DNA from: Obelidium mucronatum
Taxonomy: Eukaryota; Chytridiomycota; Chytridiomycetes; Chytridiales; Chytriomycetaceae
Direction: 5' to 3'
Assembly (NCBI GenBank): GCA_025765595.1
Contig: JAIVFH010000163.1
Location: 1 to 61,140 of the forward strand
Length of the DNA: 61,140 nucleotides
A model generated the notes under the pieces. The model was given only the letters and a program-made list of their open reading frames with translations. It searched no databases and had not been told where the DNA came from. How positions within the stretch are numbered: the stretch's first letter is position 1; the number at the start of each line of letters is the position of its first letter. The position numbers and the translations under genes were made by a program. Positions 1 to 11,184 of the stretch are shown here, in pieces.

Positions 1-106
1 ATAATCCTCGGACGGGCTAGGCTGACATTGAATGATTGCTGGCTTGCTTGTTGATGGAACTTTGGCTTGCGTTTCACAGAAACAGTCATGTGCCTGTGAT
101 GGACGA
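1..106 (-). pseudogene. Downstream fragment of the WOPR transcription-factor gene, separated by transposon E1
   Basis: On the minus strand this piece is open from 106 to the window edge. It joins in frame to the exon ending at 5062 if E1 and one copy of the 3-bp duplication (107-109) are removed. It would be the start of the low-complexity C-terminal tail (Ser/Pro/Gln/Cys), as is usual downstream of a WOPR domain. The piece is only 35 codons, so openness alone is weak (about 20% by chance); the flanking duplication makes the link persuasive. The gene's true end lies outside the window. Confidence 0.6.
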
Positions 107-109
107 AGT
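107..109. repeat. Left target-site duplication of E1 (AGT)
   Basis: AGT here matches AGT at 5059-5061, immediately outside the inverted ACACCCCA ends. A 3-bp duplication is the size known for CACTA (En/Spm) transposons. Confidence 0.6.
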
Positions 110-117
110 ACACCCCA

Positions 118-316
118 AGCAGCCTTCCACGGAACTACAGCAGAACTGCCACAGAAATTCCGCAAAAATTCCGTGAAAGTTCGATAATAGTTCGGACGGA
201 ATTTTATTTGGATTGACTCCACCGAATTACGACCGAACTTCCTGTGGGAAATTGTCCGAAATTCTGTCGAAGTTCTGTCGAAATTTGTGCGAAATTTGAC
301 AGAACAAAGGAGATGG
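118..316. repeat. E1 left subterminal repeat array
   Basis: A roughly 11-bp degenerate unit (forms such as CGAAATTCTGT, CGAAGTTCTGT, CCGAATTACGA) is iterated along this stretch. The same core appears in inverse orientation at 4860-5055. Such arrays are transposase or accessory-protein binding sites in CACTA elements (known); that role here is inferred. Confidence 0.65.
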
Positions 317-446
317 ACATGTGATTATAATCTCTTGTTTGGCTTGAGCAGTTGTAATGTGAAATTGATTTTGTAAAAATACATTTATTTTAAGGGGTAG
401 GTATAGCACAAAAAATGGGGAAGAAAATGAAGAGAGGCAACCAGCT

Positions 447-1814
447 TCAACAGAACCTCAACGTATCTTCAGCTACAAGTTGCGTGAAGTACTCTGCTTT
501 GGCGTCAGGTTCCAATCCATTGACTCTACTGATCTCAGCGTGCGCTTCTGTCCAGAAACCAACACGGTCTTCTCGGAACTGTTCCAGATGTCGAATTTTT
601 CTCTGTACAATGCACTTAGACAATGAAAGCACCAAATAAAGCGAAGATGCACTCACCAGTAATGCAGCGCGGTTAAGTTCGGCAACGCTGGAGCTGCTGA
701 AAAGATGCTCCGCAAACCGTTTCAATGGTAGATTCTGTTTGGCTGTCATCCTTGCTCCCTTCCCATACTTCCCAAAGAGCTGTAATATAACGTTAGAACC
801 ATGAAAAACAATAAACTTAAATATGAAGTACGAACCTTCTTCGCAATATTATCCTTGGAGTCACTGTAAGACTTGCTACAAACTTTGAACACAGTGGTGT
901 GGAGATCCGTTCCCAAAGCAATCCTCTTGAATCGTGGCTTCCATTCAGGTGACATATTTTCCTGTGCAAACAAAGCAAATACAAAGATCAATAAACCAAA
1001 TCGAAATCAAACAAAAAAAACAACCTACAATCACAGTACTCAGGCTGAAAGTATCGAAAACAGGCGATGTACCCATCAAATGGGTTGAGAAAATCACCGC
1101 CTTCGCGTGATTAAGCCATCCATCTTCCAGTGCTGGCAATGGTTGTGGAGTCGGAGCTACCGCGGCAGGAGTCTGGCGAAGTGTATCTTGCATCGCACCA
1201 ATTTCTTGCAAAACTCTGGTTAAGAGAACACCACTACAAGCAGCGATCAGGGCAAAGAAAACCAATAAAAACAAAAAAAAACTAACGTGCTTTGTCCACC
1301 AGGACCTCTTGCGGACTGTTGCGGCTGTTGTAACTGTTGCGGCTGTTGCAGCTGTTGAGGCTGCTGCGGCTGCTGCGTCTGCGGGCGAGGTTGCTGTGGT
1401 TGCAACGGTTGCAACGGTTGCAATGACGGCCGTTCTGTCTGACCTCTTGCTGTTTGCTGCGGCTCCTGTATCTGTCGGTGCTGAGGTTGCGTCGGTGATG
1501 CTTGAAACGGTTGTTGGAATGGTGGCAACGGTTGGAACGGTAGACGCTCCGATGGGTACTGCTGCTCCTGTTGCTGCTGCCGATGCTGCAGCAGTTGGCG
1601 CGATTGTTGCTGTTGCTGTTGTTGCTGCAGTAACTGCTGTTGCTGTAGATTTTGTGGTTGAAACGCATGACCCGAGCCGTTGAGTAGGTCAAGAAAAGAG
1701 GAGCTGACAACCAAGAAAAACAAGGTAAGTACCCCAGCAATCGGCAAAGCCACCCAGGACTTACTTGCTCTCATGCCCAAGTGAAGGACCAGCTCCGTCA
1801 AAAGGGGTTGACAT
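447..1814 (-). CDS. Gln-rich accessory protein of transposon E1 (five exons)
   Basis: I do not recognise the family. Splicing exons 1814-1765, 1703-1287, 1233-1029, 961-836 and 779-447 gives a continuous 376-residue frame; every junction keeps codon phase and intron 1 begins with a canonical GTAAGT. The protein starts MSTPFDGAGPS. A long Gln/Pro-rich tract follows (roughly residues 30-155), then a compact C-terminal half rich in Lys, Leu and aromatic residues that could be a folded domain. A competing start at 1774 (MRASK...) would make a false membrane segment from intron sequence, so I prefer 1814. It lies head-to-head with the transposase, only 31 bp away, inside the same terminal repeats. 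By position it could be a TnpA-like end-binding protein; that is inference. Confidence 0.7.
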
Positions 1815-1845
1815 GTTGTTTTTGGGATCTTTGTTTTTTTAAAAC
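1815..1845. promoter_or_regulatory. Ultra-short bidirectional promoter region of E1
   Basis: Only 31 bp separate the two start codons (49 bp if the transposase starts at Met 1864). The two genes must therefore share control elements, and 5' leaders probably overlap. No TATA box is evident. Confidence 0.5.
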
Positions 1846-4621
1846 TTGAAGAAAAAAAACAAAATGAATGTTTGGGTCTGTCAAGAATGTGGGCGGGACT
1901 TTTCCCGAGTCGAAAGCCTGACAGCACACTGCAGACAGCACAGAAATCCGAGAGCTGCACCAGTTCCCCCTCCAGTTCCCAACGATTTCCTTTTCCCATA
2001 CGACAATTTCCAGCTCCCTGATGATGATTTTGAATTCACTGAAGAGAACATTCAGGCTGTTCTCGAAGAGTTCGAAGATTTTAGCTGTGAAGATGATGAT
2101 GAAGAAAGCACTCACTCCTTTGGTGATGAGCTGAGTGATGATGATGCCGAAGCAGCCCCACCTTTTGTTTCCGATGATGCAATTCCCAATGGTTTCAGTC
2201 CGTTTCAAGACAAGATCACCGCCATTTTGTTTGTGCTCTTGTTTGGTTGTAAGCGACGGATGAGCATTCAACAAATGAAAGTCTTGTGGGCTATATTTGA
2301 AGCTGCGGAATTAGAAGTTCCAAGTCTATATTCCATTCTGCTATTGAGACAAAAACTGAATCTGATCCGTGGGCAAAAACGCGAAACGCACTCAAAAATT
2401 GAAATCTATGTTCGACCACTGCCTGAACTTGTGAAGCGGGTGTTTGCAGATCTGCAGATGTCTGCAGAAATTCGTCGCGTGCCACAATTTTCAGACAACC
2501 CAAAGGAGATGTTTGAATCTCCTGCATTTGCCAAGTTTGCACCAAAGCTTTCTGGGACTTGGGGTCAAGCGCGCTTGTACAGAGGGTGTGTTTTTTGGAC
2601 TTCCTTTGGATTCAATCTTTCTCATTGAAGAACCAACATAACACAGAGACATAATGTATCTTCAAGGGGGGACTGGGAAAGTCATACATTTCAAAGGCGA
2701 ACAAACTGTGGTTTATCAGTTTCGCAACTATGGAAATCAATTTTGCGGTGACTATCAAGCTGAAATGAGTGGACCCACACCAAGATTTCGCCGTGGACCA
2801 CTTTCTTTGCGAGGTATAGTTTTGCCTGTTTGTAAATGATCTCACCATTTTCAGCTGATGGGAAGGATGTTGTCAACTTTCCCATTGTTCTTTCAACAGA
2901 CGAAACATCAGGAAACAAGACAAAGCGTTATAACAAGTTTGAATCAATGTTTGCTATTTGGCCTGCTCTTCCAAAAAAGTTTCACACTTCAAATTTCATC
3001 AACTTTGTTTCGACAAGTCACGAGGGCGACTGGAGGGATGTTGCCGAGGTTGTTTTGCAAGACTTGTCAGAAGGTTCAATGTCCTCTTTTTTTAAAACTG
3101 AAAGGTTAACTTGATAATCACAGATTCTGATTTGACACTGGGCTTGACTGTCTGGGATGCAAGCACCAAATCTTATATTCTGGTTGTATCGGCGCTATTC
3201 TCTGTAATGGCAGATAATCCTCGCCATTACCAAATATGCAATGTTGCAGGTGCAAGGGCTTGCTATAACTGTCGCATTTGTTACGCTCCAAAAGGGCAGT
3301 TGAAGGCTGCAAACCCTCGGAATCTGACCGAAACGCTTCGAATAATTGACGATATGAATGCTACAGATAATTTGGCTGCAAAAAGACGTCTGCGGGAAGC
3401 TACCGGCATTACAGTACCTGTGCCAAATGAGGACAATCCATATCTTCAACTCAGCAACTTTGACCCACACAAACAAACTACAATTGATATATTGCATACC
3501 AGCAGTCTTGGTCCTATTAAATACTTGGCGAATTCATCAAAGCTCATCTACGCCAAAAAGAAACCAACACTGGCCTCCAAATCTTTGCAGAAACGAGTTG
3601 GATCCCTCTTTACATTTCTTTCTGCATATCGAGGACCTCATTCAATTGCTGCGATTATAATTATGAAGCATGTCGGAAGCATGAATGGAAAGGATTTCAA
3701 AGCGCTTGCTCAAATCTCCCCATTCTTTTATCCATGGTTTGATTGGGAGAATCGTTGGCTTTGGATTGCACTAGGAGCCATGAACAAGCTGCTCTATGAT
3801 ACTCATTTTGAACACCGTCAGAATCGGGCAACTCTGATTCAAAACGTTGCCACTGCTGTACAGGCGCTGGTTCATCAAAACTTTCCCGAAAAGGCTCATG
3901 AGCACACAAAAATTCACCTCCTCTGTCATCTCTCTGAACAGTTTTTATTTTGGGGCCCATTGTCAATGTATGCTGTTGAAGTTCCTGAACACATGAATGG
4001 AGATGTTCGGCATTGTTTGTGTCATGGAAACAGACATTGTACATCACGAGATACCGCTGATGGCCTTGCTGTTGTAGAGGGGGTGGCAGAGTTGATGAGG
4101 GGTGGTGTGGTGTGTGGGCATGAATTAACGGAGCTCACTAAACACAAAGGAGTCAGGCGAATCCTAAAGCTGGATGAACAAGAAAGCAGAAAAAAAGTTT
4201 TTGCCAATCAATTTGTGTTCTTTGAAGATTGGAAGAAGATTGGCTTTGTGAAATCAAAAGATGAGGCAGTGATTGTTGTTCAGGAATTAGTTCGTTGTGG
4301 GGTAAATTGTTGGGGAGCTCCAACCTACCAATTTGATGCCAAACATCATGATATTGATGTATTGGCTGTTTCAGGTATGTCCGATTTTTTTCACTACTAT
4401 TTGATTGGGGCATTAATGTCTCAGTTACTTCAGGCATGGCTGATGTTTTGCATGACTGTTGGGGTGATACATTGAAATGCAATTGGGAATCAGATGGAAA
4501 AATAACCCACGACAGCAGAGCCTTGTTTGTTTTGAATCCTTTCAGGCTGGAAGAGCATCACTCCTGCAGTGACCAGGAAATGTGGAATATTATTCAAATT
4601 GCATTGGCCAATAACAAATAA
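1846..4621 (+). CDS. E1 transposase with N-terminal C2H2 zinc finger (five exons)
   Basis: Joining 1846-2585, 2647-2813, 2855-3073, 3124-4374 and 4434-4621 gives a continuous 854-residue protein; introns are 61, 41, 50 and 59 bp and all four keep phase. Residues 10-30 form a C2H2 finger (CQEC...HCRQH). An acidic Asp/Glu linker follows, then a catalytic-looking STDETSGN motif, a DNPRH motif, a CxxC knuckle (CYNCRIC) and an ILHTSSLG-KYL motif. I associate this motif series with a large group of fungal transposase-like proteins related to tnp2/Plavaka (known from memory, not searched). An N-terminal finger is usual in Plavaka proteins. Met 1864 is an alternative start. The intact frame suggests a functional or recently functional enzyme. 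Confidence 0.8.
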
Positions 4622-4859
4622 ATAGTATCCATCACATTATTTATATCTTTGTCTCCAAGTTACACAATCTATCGTTGATATTTGAGGTTAGGGAATATAT
4701 ATAGTATTTTTTCACTGGAGTATATCGAGCAGTGGCATAGATGTTATCATGTCAGCAGAGGAATCATTGGGTTGCCAGTTCGATCCTCCATGGAGGCGTA
4801 TTTTATGCCAGAAATTGGCACAGGCAGGCTTATGTCGGGCTTGAATGGGTTCTGCTTCA

Positions 4860-5055
4860 TTCCGAAGGAAGTTCTGCAGAAATGATGCAGAAATTCTGAT
4901 TGAATTCCAAGGTACAACCCTCATGCAACAGAATTGCTACCGAACGACCGTTCTGTCGGAATTTTACGGAATTATACCGAACTTTTGCAGAATCAAGGCA
5001 GCATACCGATAAAATAAGTGTTTTATCGAGTTTCTACCGAATTCTCGTTCTGGGG
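4860..5055. repeat. E1 right subterminal repeat array
   Basis: Units such as CCGAACTTTTG, CCGAATTCTCG and GTCGGAATTTT recur here. They are in inverse orientation to the left array and end in TGGGGTGT, the complement of the left terminus. Confidence 0.65.
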
Positions 5056-5612
5056 TGTAGTGCACCTTCTCCATCCTTGTATCGGACTGAGCGATTGTAG
5101 AACTGCTCAACATGCCGGGGGAGAAAGTAGTTGATAACACGATATCGGCATTGGTTTTTGGCTGTAATGGTAATTGTTCGCTTCGCAAGGCCGTTTGGGA
5201 TTAGCGTTGAATTTAAGCGACTTCGAGTAGAACGGAACAGTGCAGACTCTTCTTGCACTGGCGGCTGGCGGTATGCGCGATAAGGATCTAATCCTATATG
5301 CGCTACTTGGCGGTAGAGAAGGAAGGGACCACAGCTTCGAGAATGAGTCCAATCAAGACCATCCTGCAGTAATCAAGAATCAGACAATGGAAAAGACTCC
5401 AGTAGTACGATACTTACCACGATGCCTTTCTTTTTCTTGGATGTGGTGAGTTCTTCCTTGAACACGAAGGCGGCACCGCTCCTTATTGTCGTGGGACAGA
5501 GTGACTGTGATAGCGGAAAGTCGCCCGAAACAGCAGCATCGACCAAGATGCGAGCATCCGCTACATCCTTCACGAACAGCAATCTTTCGAAGGGTGTCCG
5601 CATTTGCGACAT
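5034..5612 (-). CDS. WOPR (Gti1/Pac2 family) transcription factor, C-terminus displaced by E1
   Basis: Exons 5612-5418 and 5363-5034 are joined by a 54-bp GTAAGT-CAG intron and give 174 residues as the DNA now stands. The N-terminal half carries WOPR landmarks: the segment ending in TIRSGAAFVF, then WTHSR-CGPFLLYRQ, then a second block LAKRTITITA-----YRVINYF. These correspond to the two conserved WOPR boxes of Wor1/Ryp1/Sge1-type regulators. This family is restricted to fungi and controls morphology or virulence switches (known). Transposon E1 is inserted directly after the DNA-binding domain, so the last few codons are transposon sequence and end at a TAG inside the E1 terminal repeats. The domain is intact; the tail is lost. 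It may still bind DNA without its C-terminal activation region (inference). Confidence 0.85.
5059..5061. repeat. Right target-site duplication of E1 (AGT)
   Basis: AGT, matching 107-109, directly outside the right inverted terminus. Confidence 0.6.
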
Positions 5613-6112
5613 GTTATCTATACTATTTAGCTCTGAGCATGGGCTTTGCCTCATAGAAATTTTCCTATTTGGCGGCTATCAGAATATTCAGACTTCGCCC
5701 ATCGGTTCCGCCCCGCCTCTTTCTCCCCCCATGCGCCTGTCGAAATGCGCAGCCGTGTCGTGCGGGAGGGCGCACTGACAGCTGGCAGAAGTGCCACCCG
5801 GCAGAGTGCTGAAAATTTTCCAATTTGATCATGTCCATTAAGAGTGCGGCTTCGGGCGTGCGCGCGGGCGAGAGAGCCGCGCGCTGCAGGCAAGAAAGGC
5901 GCCGCGGTGCAGAGCAGTTTGCGCTGCTTTTGGCGCTGTTTGGACGGCGGGCGGCCGAGAGAAGCGGCTTACGAATCAGAGAGCAATCAGCGTCACGTGG
6001 ACTGGCTGACGTGAGTGCATGCAAACGGAAAAATCACAGACACCGAATTGAAAAGGGTATAAGAGCAGGAGCCTCTTTTTCTTTCTCCACCCAACAACCT
6101 AGAACTAAAAAC
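5613..6112. promoter_or_regulatory. Divergent promoter between the WOPR gene and the hexosaminidase gene
   Basis: A 500-bp intergenic stretch, GC-rich in its middle. It contains a CACGTG E-box near 5995, a TATA-like GGTATAAGAG at about 6055 and a pyrimidine-rich tract just before the hexosaminidase start, all typical of a strongly expressed fungal gene. No gene is seen. Confidence 0.5.
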
Positions 6113-8123
6113 ATGAAGGTGACATCTATCCTTGCTGCTTCGGCTCTTGCCGCTGGCGTTAGCGCACAGGCCTCAGCCTCCCCACTGAAGCCAGTTGCCC
6201 ACAACTTGCTCTGGCCAAGACCACAGCAGTTTACCAGTGGTTCTACCGACCGCACCATCAACCCAAACACCGTCGCCATCACCATTGTCGCTGTGAACGG
6301 AAACCAAGCATTGCTCGAGAAGGTACACTAGTTTACATGTTTAATCGTTGTAAATCGTTTTTGATGAGATGTTGTAGGCTGCCAAGCGTCTCCGCGCCAA
6401 CGCCCTTTCCATTGGATGCAACGACTCTACTGTCTCTGGTGATATCACCAACGTCTCTGTAACTGTCACTGGAACAGACCCAAAGGATCTTGCTCAAGCT
6501 GACGAGTCCTACACTCTTAAGACTGACAACAACGCGGTTACCATCACTGCCAACCACTCCGTCGGTGCCCTCCGCGCTCTCGAAACTCTTGCTCAATTGA
6601 TCAAGCCGAACGAGAAGCTTCCATTCCACGTCAAGACTGACGCTGCTGGTTGTGCTACTGCCAAGGCTGCAGGATTCAAGGCTGGATTTGTTGTTCCATC
6701 CGGACCATGGAACATTTCTGACAAGCCATCTTACTCCTTCCGTGGAGTTTCTTTGGACACTTCTCGTAACTACATTCCAGTTGCTTCCATCCTCCGTACC
6801 TTGGACGGTTTGGCTGCTTCCAAGCTCAATGTCCTTCACTGGCACATTGTTGACGCTACGTCATTCCCAGTCGTGTCAAAGACCTACCCAGACTTGGCTA
6901 CCTCTGCTTACAGCAAGCTCTCCATCTACTCTTACGACGATGTCAAGGCTGTCATTGCCTACGCCGCGGACCGTGGTATCCGTGTCATCCCAGAATTCGA
7001 CTCCCCAGCTCACGCCAACGCGTACAGCTTCTCCAAAGACCTTAAGCCATTCGTTCTCTGTATTAACGGAGGTGCTGGTGGTACCCCAGGTTTCTGGCCA
7101 ACTTGCCCAGAACCACCTTGTGGAAACATTAACGTTGCCGACCCCAAGGCTGCCCCAGCTATCGCCAAGCTCGTCAAGGAATACACTGCCTTGTTCCCAG
7201 ACTCTGTCTTTCACTTGGGTGGAGATGAAATCGAAAACTTCTGTTTGGCTGCTTCCCCAGAATTCACCAACGTTGCCTTCCCAGGCCAAAACATTACCGA
7301 AATCTGGGACATCAAGGCTCCTGTCTACTGGGCTCCAAAGGATGGCAAGAGATGGGTAGAAGGTCTCGGCAAGGTCTACCAAAAGTACACTGACGTCCTT
7401 ACCAAGACTCTCGCCGACACTGGCAAGGCCGCCATGTTCTGGGAAGACGTTGTCTTGAACGACGGAGTTGTTGCACCAAAGGGATCTATCCTCCAGGTCT
7501 GGAACTCTTGGGACGAAGGTGCTCAAGTCAACTCCATGCAAAAGGTCTTGGACTTGAACGCTAAGGGCGCTGGATACAAGATTGTTGACACCAACAACGA
7601 CTACTACTACTTGGACGGTGGTTCCGGTGGTTGGTTGACTGACCGTGGTATCGGTTACGGAGGTGACGCCTGGAAGGAGAACTACTGGACCAACTACAAG
7701 TCATGGCAACGTGTCTACACTCACGACCCACGCAAGTCCCAGATTGAGAACCGTACTCAGTACAACAAGGAAGGATCTGGTTTGGCTGGACCATTGCGAG
7801 GTGATGTCTCTGCCATTATTGGTGGATCCGTTGCCATCTGGGGTGAGAGAATCTCTGACTCCAACTTGGATGTCAAGCTCTGGCCACGTGCCGCTGCTGC
7901 CGCTGAAGCTTGGTGGTCTGCTGATTCCTTCCCAGATGCCGCCCACAAGGACTTCTTTGAAGCTCTTCCACGTCTTGAAGTCTTCAGAGACCGTCTTATT
8001 GCCCGCGGATTCGGCGCTGAAACCTTCCAACCATACTGGTGCCGCAACGAGCAATGTGGAGAATCATTCTCTGGATACGGACCAGGACTTGCTTACGGAA
8101 ACGAAAAGCCAAAGGCCTGGTAA
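6113..8123 (+). CDS. Secreted beta-N-acetylhexosaminidase, glycoside hydrolase family 20
   Basis: Exons 6113-6322 and 6378-8123 (55-bp intron) encode 651 residues. The first 20 or so residues (MKVTSILAASALAAG...) form a signal peptide. A GH20 N-terminal domain follows (NTVAITIV... to about residue 165), then the catalytic barrel with RGVSLDTSRNYIP, LHWHIVDATSFP and the catalytic Asp-Glu pair in HLGGDEIE near residue 350. The family removes terminal N-acetylhexosamine from chitin oligomers and glycans by substrate-assisted catalysis (known). Its role is probably extracellular chitin or glycoconjugate turnover. Codon usage is strongly biased (CCA, GGA, GTC, AAG), unlike the transposons around it, which suggests high expression. 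Confidence 0.95.
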
Positions 8124-8252
8124 AAATCCGCTTAGCTGTATCTCTGTCACACACCCGCGTTTTCTTTGAAGCTATGAACTGTTTAGACTGCTTAAATAAA
8201 TCGTTATTATATAAGTATACTATCTTAACATCATTTAAAAAACGTGTTCAAA

Positions 8253-9337
8253 ATGCAAGTTCTTGAAGCACTGCCTTTCGTGAGGATCCAAAACATTGAC
8301 GCGGTTCGCGCCAAAGTGAGAGCAATCGAAGCGAAAGGCATCGATGCATTACATGTCATTAGCGGTAAGTATCAAACGAATGACAAAGGCCAAAGTGCTT
8401 ATTTACCTCATCGCTGGTGAAGACTTTGACATGACAATGACTCGCTTCTGGCACAATGGCGCCCGGTCTCCCTCAACGCATGCGGTTCTTACTCGAAGCC
8501 ACAGAGTCTCAGACGAGGTGAGGGTGTTGTCAAGCTTTATTCTTGGCCTGGTGTTTTAAACCCCCCATAGTTCAGAACAGAAACTGATGCTCTCTACAAG
8601 AAGTTTTACCCTATGGAAATCTCAACAACTCTTTCTTTCGAGGAAAAGTATAAGGCGATGGAGGAATGGTGGTCGACGGCGCATGAGCGGATTGTGGCGT
8701 TGAAACTGAGTCGGCGTGATTTGAAGGATATTGTAGCCACAACTCAGGCACCGGTTGTATTCAGGGACGGTATACATGAAGTTGTGAAAGTGTGTGAAGG
8801 GTTTGGGATGCCGTTTTTGGTGTTTTCAGCTGGCATTTATGGTTCGCACTTGTCGTTTACTGCTGTGGTCGCTCCTTACCGTATTCTCTTAGACGTCATT
8901 AAGGAAATTCTGGAGCACTCATCATTGAAACCGAACAACGTTCATATTGTTTCGAACCGCATGAAATTTGGGGAGAATGATATTTGCGTGGCTTTTGAAG
9001 ATCCATTGATTCACACATTCAACAAGAATGAGTCAGGAGTTCATGGTGCTCCATACCAAGCAGCTGTAGAAAGTCGACCCAATGTGGTGTGTGTGTGTGT
9101 GTGTGTTTAATTTCGTTTTCTTTTTCTAAAAGCCCATAGATATTGATGGGAGATTCATTGGGCGATCTGAATATGAAAGACGGTGTGGCTCATGAAATTA
9201 GCTTGACAATCGGCTTTTTAAATCACGATACGGATGTTTACCTGGAGAAATATCTGGCAGCGTTTGATGTTGTGGTTTTGGATGATTCTCCTATGACCTT
9301 TGTGGCTGAGTTGCTAAAGGCAATAGCGAAGCAATAA
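8253..9337 (+). CDS. Cytosolic pyrimidine 5'-nucleotidase, NT5C3-like (HAD superfamily)
   Basis: Five exons (8253-8364, 8423-8517, 8571-8841, 8893-9083, 9140-9337) encode 288 residues, the usual length for eukaryotic cytosolic 5'-nucleotidase III. Splicing at 8364/8423 creates the HAD motif I VISDFDMTMT at residues 36-45, with the two Asp nucleophile/acid residues. Motif II is VFSAG and motif III/IV is the ILMGDSLGDLNM segment. The enzyme dephosphorylates pyrimidine nucleoside monophosphates (family knowledge). It follows the hexosaminidase by 130 bp on the same strand but has no evident functional link. Intron 4 contains a short GT repeat at 9090-9108. Confidence 0.92.
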
Positions 9338-9372
9338 ACTCGCGAATGGCGTTAATTTATTTACTTCACCAG

Positions 9373-11184
9373 TTACTCGAACACCGCCAACAGCGCCATT
9401 AGCGCCGCCCCAGAATACATTGCCACAAAGCAGGCAGCTTTAAAATATGGGCTGAATCCATGAAAATGGCCACTATGGCTAACTTCTGCACTCATGAGTT
9501 CCGTATATGTGTTGTAAAACAGGATTCCAGCCGAGAGGGAGTTAAAAACGCCTTGAGCAAGGACCACTCGTCCATCATTCTCGTTGTAAAGATCACGAAC
9601 AAGTAATTCCAATAAATATTCCGATGGGTGTTGTGAAAGGATAAACTAGACACATCAGCCTCTTTGTCATCACTGACAGGTTGAGATTTCCGATGAGAAC
9701 TCCAAGCGCCAATCCTTCAAACATCTTAATAATCAAGATAAATGGTTTAAAATTGTATAGATGGATTGATTTGAATGCATGCTGACCTGGTGGAAACAAA
9801 CAGCCACAATGAGCGAGCGAAAAGCAACGTCTGAAGAAACTCCGAGTGTAACCCCAATAATCAAAGAATGGAATAAGATTCCACACTCCAGAAGAATCGT
9901 TCCAAGTTCGTTGTCTCGTTCATTTTCATCATGATGGTCGTGCTCACTGTTGTGGTCTGTTCCTGGCGTCCTTCCACTATGAGCAGATGGAACTGCATCA
10001 AAAAACGACATCAGATCTTGAGATCCCGTTGCCGTGTATGGTAAAGCTGCAGCTGGTGATTCCTGAATTAACGGAAGTTGGGTGTGGCCTGGTGGACCGG
10101 GCGGTTTCGGAATAGAAGCTGGAGGAATCACACGTATACCTTGCGATACTCTATTTCTTTCTGATGACGGAAGACCACTGGACGCCTCTTTCGAAAGATT
10201 CGCCACAATCGAGTTTCGTGCGCTACTCAAAAACGCTGCCGAGTTCCCAGTAACAACGACGCGGTCCAAATCTGTACATTCACAATCGTCAATGCTTCCA
10301 TTCAAAGATTCTGTATCGCCAAACGTTGCTGCTGAAGAGGAGGTGGGTAAAAAGGCCGCAGAGTTCCCAGTAACAATAACTCTTTCCAAATCAGTGCAGT
10401 CGCAGTCTGCGTCCTCTACAGCCCCCAAAGCTGATTGCTGAGCGTAATTGAGTTGAAGAAACTGCGTCTGGGTAAGCATGAACAGAGCCTGTTTCATTTG
10501 TAAGTTGATACTGGTGTCAACAGGGTATGCTCGTCAGTATCGTATTCTGAATGATTGTGTTCGGTGTCAGAAGTGTGAATGGTCATGCTTCTTGAAATAG
10601 TTTCGTTTGATATCAACAGCAGCAAGTTCAATGAACTGAACCAGAAATGCGGCAATCATTCCAAATAGACCAACGTATGCAGGGCCGTATGGTTTCCAAG
10701 CTTCAGGAAGGCAGGGACTGCTGAAGGCTATAAAAGCATCGGGAAGTAAATGAATCCAAGCTGTTGCAGCAATGACTCCAATTCCAAACATTTTTAAGAT
10801 CTGTATTGTACAGGGAAGTCAAAGAAATTCATTGGCGAGCAAAAACAGACATATACCTGCAGTACTTTCGCGAACACGGGTGTTTTTGCATGAACTCCCA
10901 AAGACATCGTTGTGAAAATTCCAGTCCCAGATATCAGAAGAACGATAAATATTCCTATCACGTGTAGTGGAACATTGTATTCAGGAAGTTCACTTGAAGC
11001 ACAAATTTCAGGAGTATCGGCCCTTCGAAAAGATTGTGTCCGTAGTGTCTGTATCGCTTTGTAAGCTGAGGTTGCTGCTTTGAATGTCTGGTTTTCAACT
11101 ATCAGCAAATATATTTATCGACTCAACAGCTCCCGAACCGAATGGAAGAGCATTAACCCCCGAGAAAAGACCGGAAATAATCAT
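9373..11184 (-). pseudogene. ZIP-family metal (zinc) transporter 1, with apparent frameshifts
   Basis: Recognisable ZIP segments appear in order: TM1 (YNVPLHVIGIFIVLLISG), TM2 (LKMFGIGVIAATAWIHLLPDAF), TM3 (YVGLFGMIAAFLVQFIEL), a long His/Asp/Ser-rich loop, TM4-5 with the metal site (LLECGILFHSLIIG and CFHQ-MFEGLALGVLIG) and the last helices ending ALMALLAVFE. Introns are visible at 10801-10856 and 9725-9786. Two frame breaks are apparent. One lies in the His-rich loop near 10560-10570, where His-rich sequence continues in another frame. The other is near 9598, where one extra T follows GGAATTACT relative to its neighbour. The N-terminus (possible ATG at 11184) does not join cleanly either. 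So it is a decayed gene, or the sequence has indel errors. It is adjacent and paralogous to transporter 2. Confidence 0.75.

Larger units (their letters stand above)
110..5058. mobile_element. DNA transposon E1, two-gene, CACTA/Plavaka-like
   Basis: The element is 4949 bp and starts and ends with the inverted octamer ACACCCCA. It is flanked by AGT/AGT. About 200 bp at each end is filled with degenerate short repeats of a CCGAA-n-TT type core in opposite orientation. Inside are two divergent spliced genes: a transposase (1846-4621, +) and a Gln-rich protein (447-1814, -). Both can be spliced into continuous frames, so the copy may still be active. It sits inside a WOPR transcription-factor gene. 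Class assignment rests on the transposase motifs and the 3-bp duplication. Confidence 0.8.

Noticed and set aside
1309..1683. Plus-strand Ala/Val-rich open frame
   Set aside because: It is antisense to the Gln/Pro-rich tract of the E1 accessory gene; repetitive CAG/CAA codons generate it by reading the opposite strand.
1704..1774. Membrane-anchored start (MRASKSWVALPIAG...) for the E1 accessory protein
   Set aside because: The hydrophobic residues come from a 61-bp intron with a canonical GTAAGT donor. Splicing it out gives a better start at 1814 in phase with the rest.
8613..9110. Single-exon reading of the 5'-nucleotidase with SAGIYGSHLSF...
   Set aside because: The insertion is a 51-bp GT-AG intron (8842-8892). 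Removing it restores the conserved SAG-x-x-DVIKE motif.
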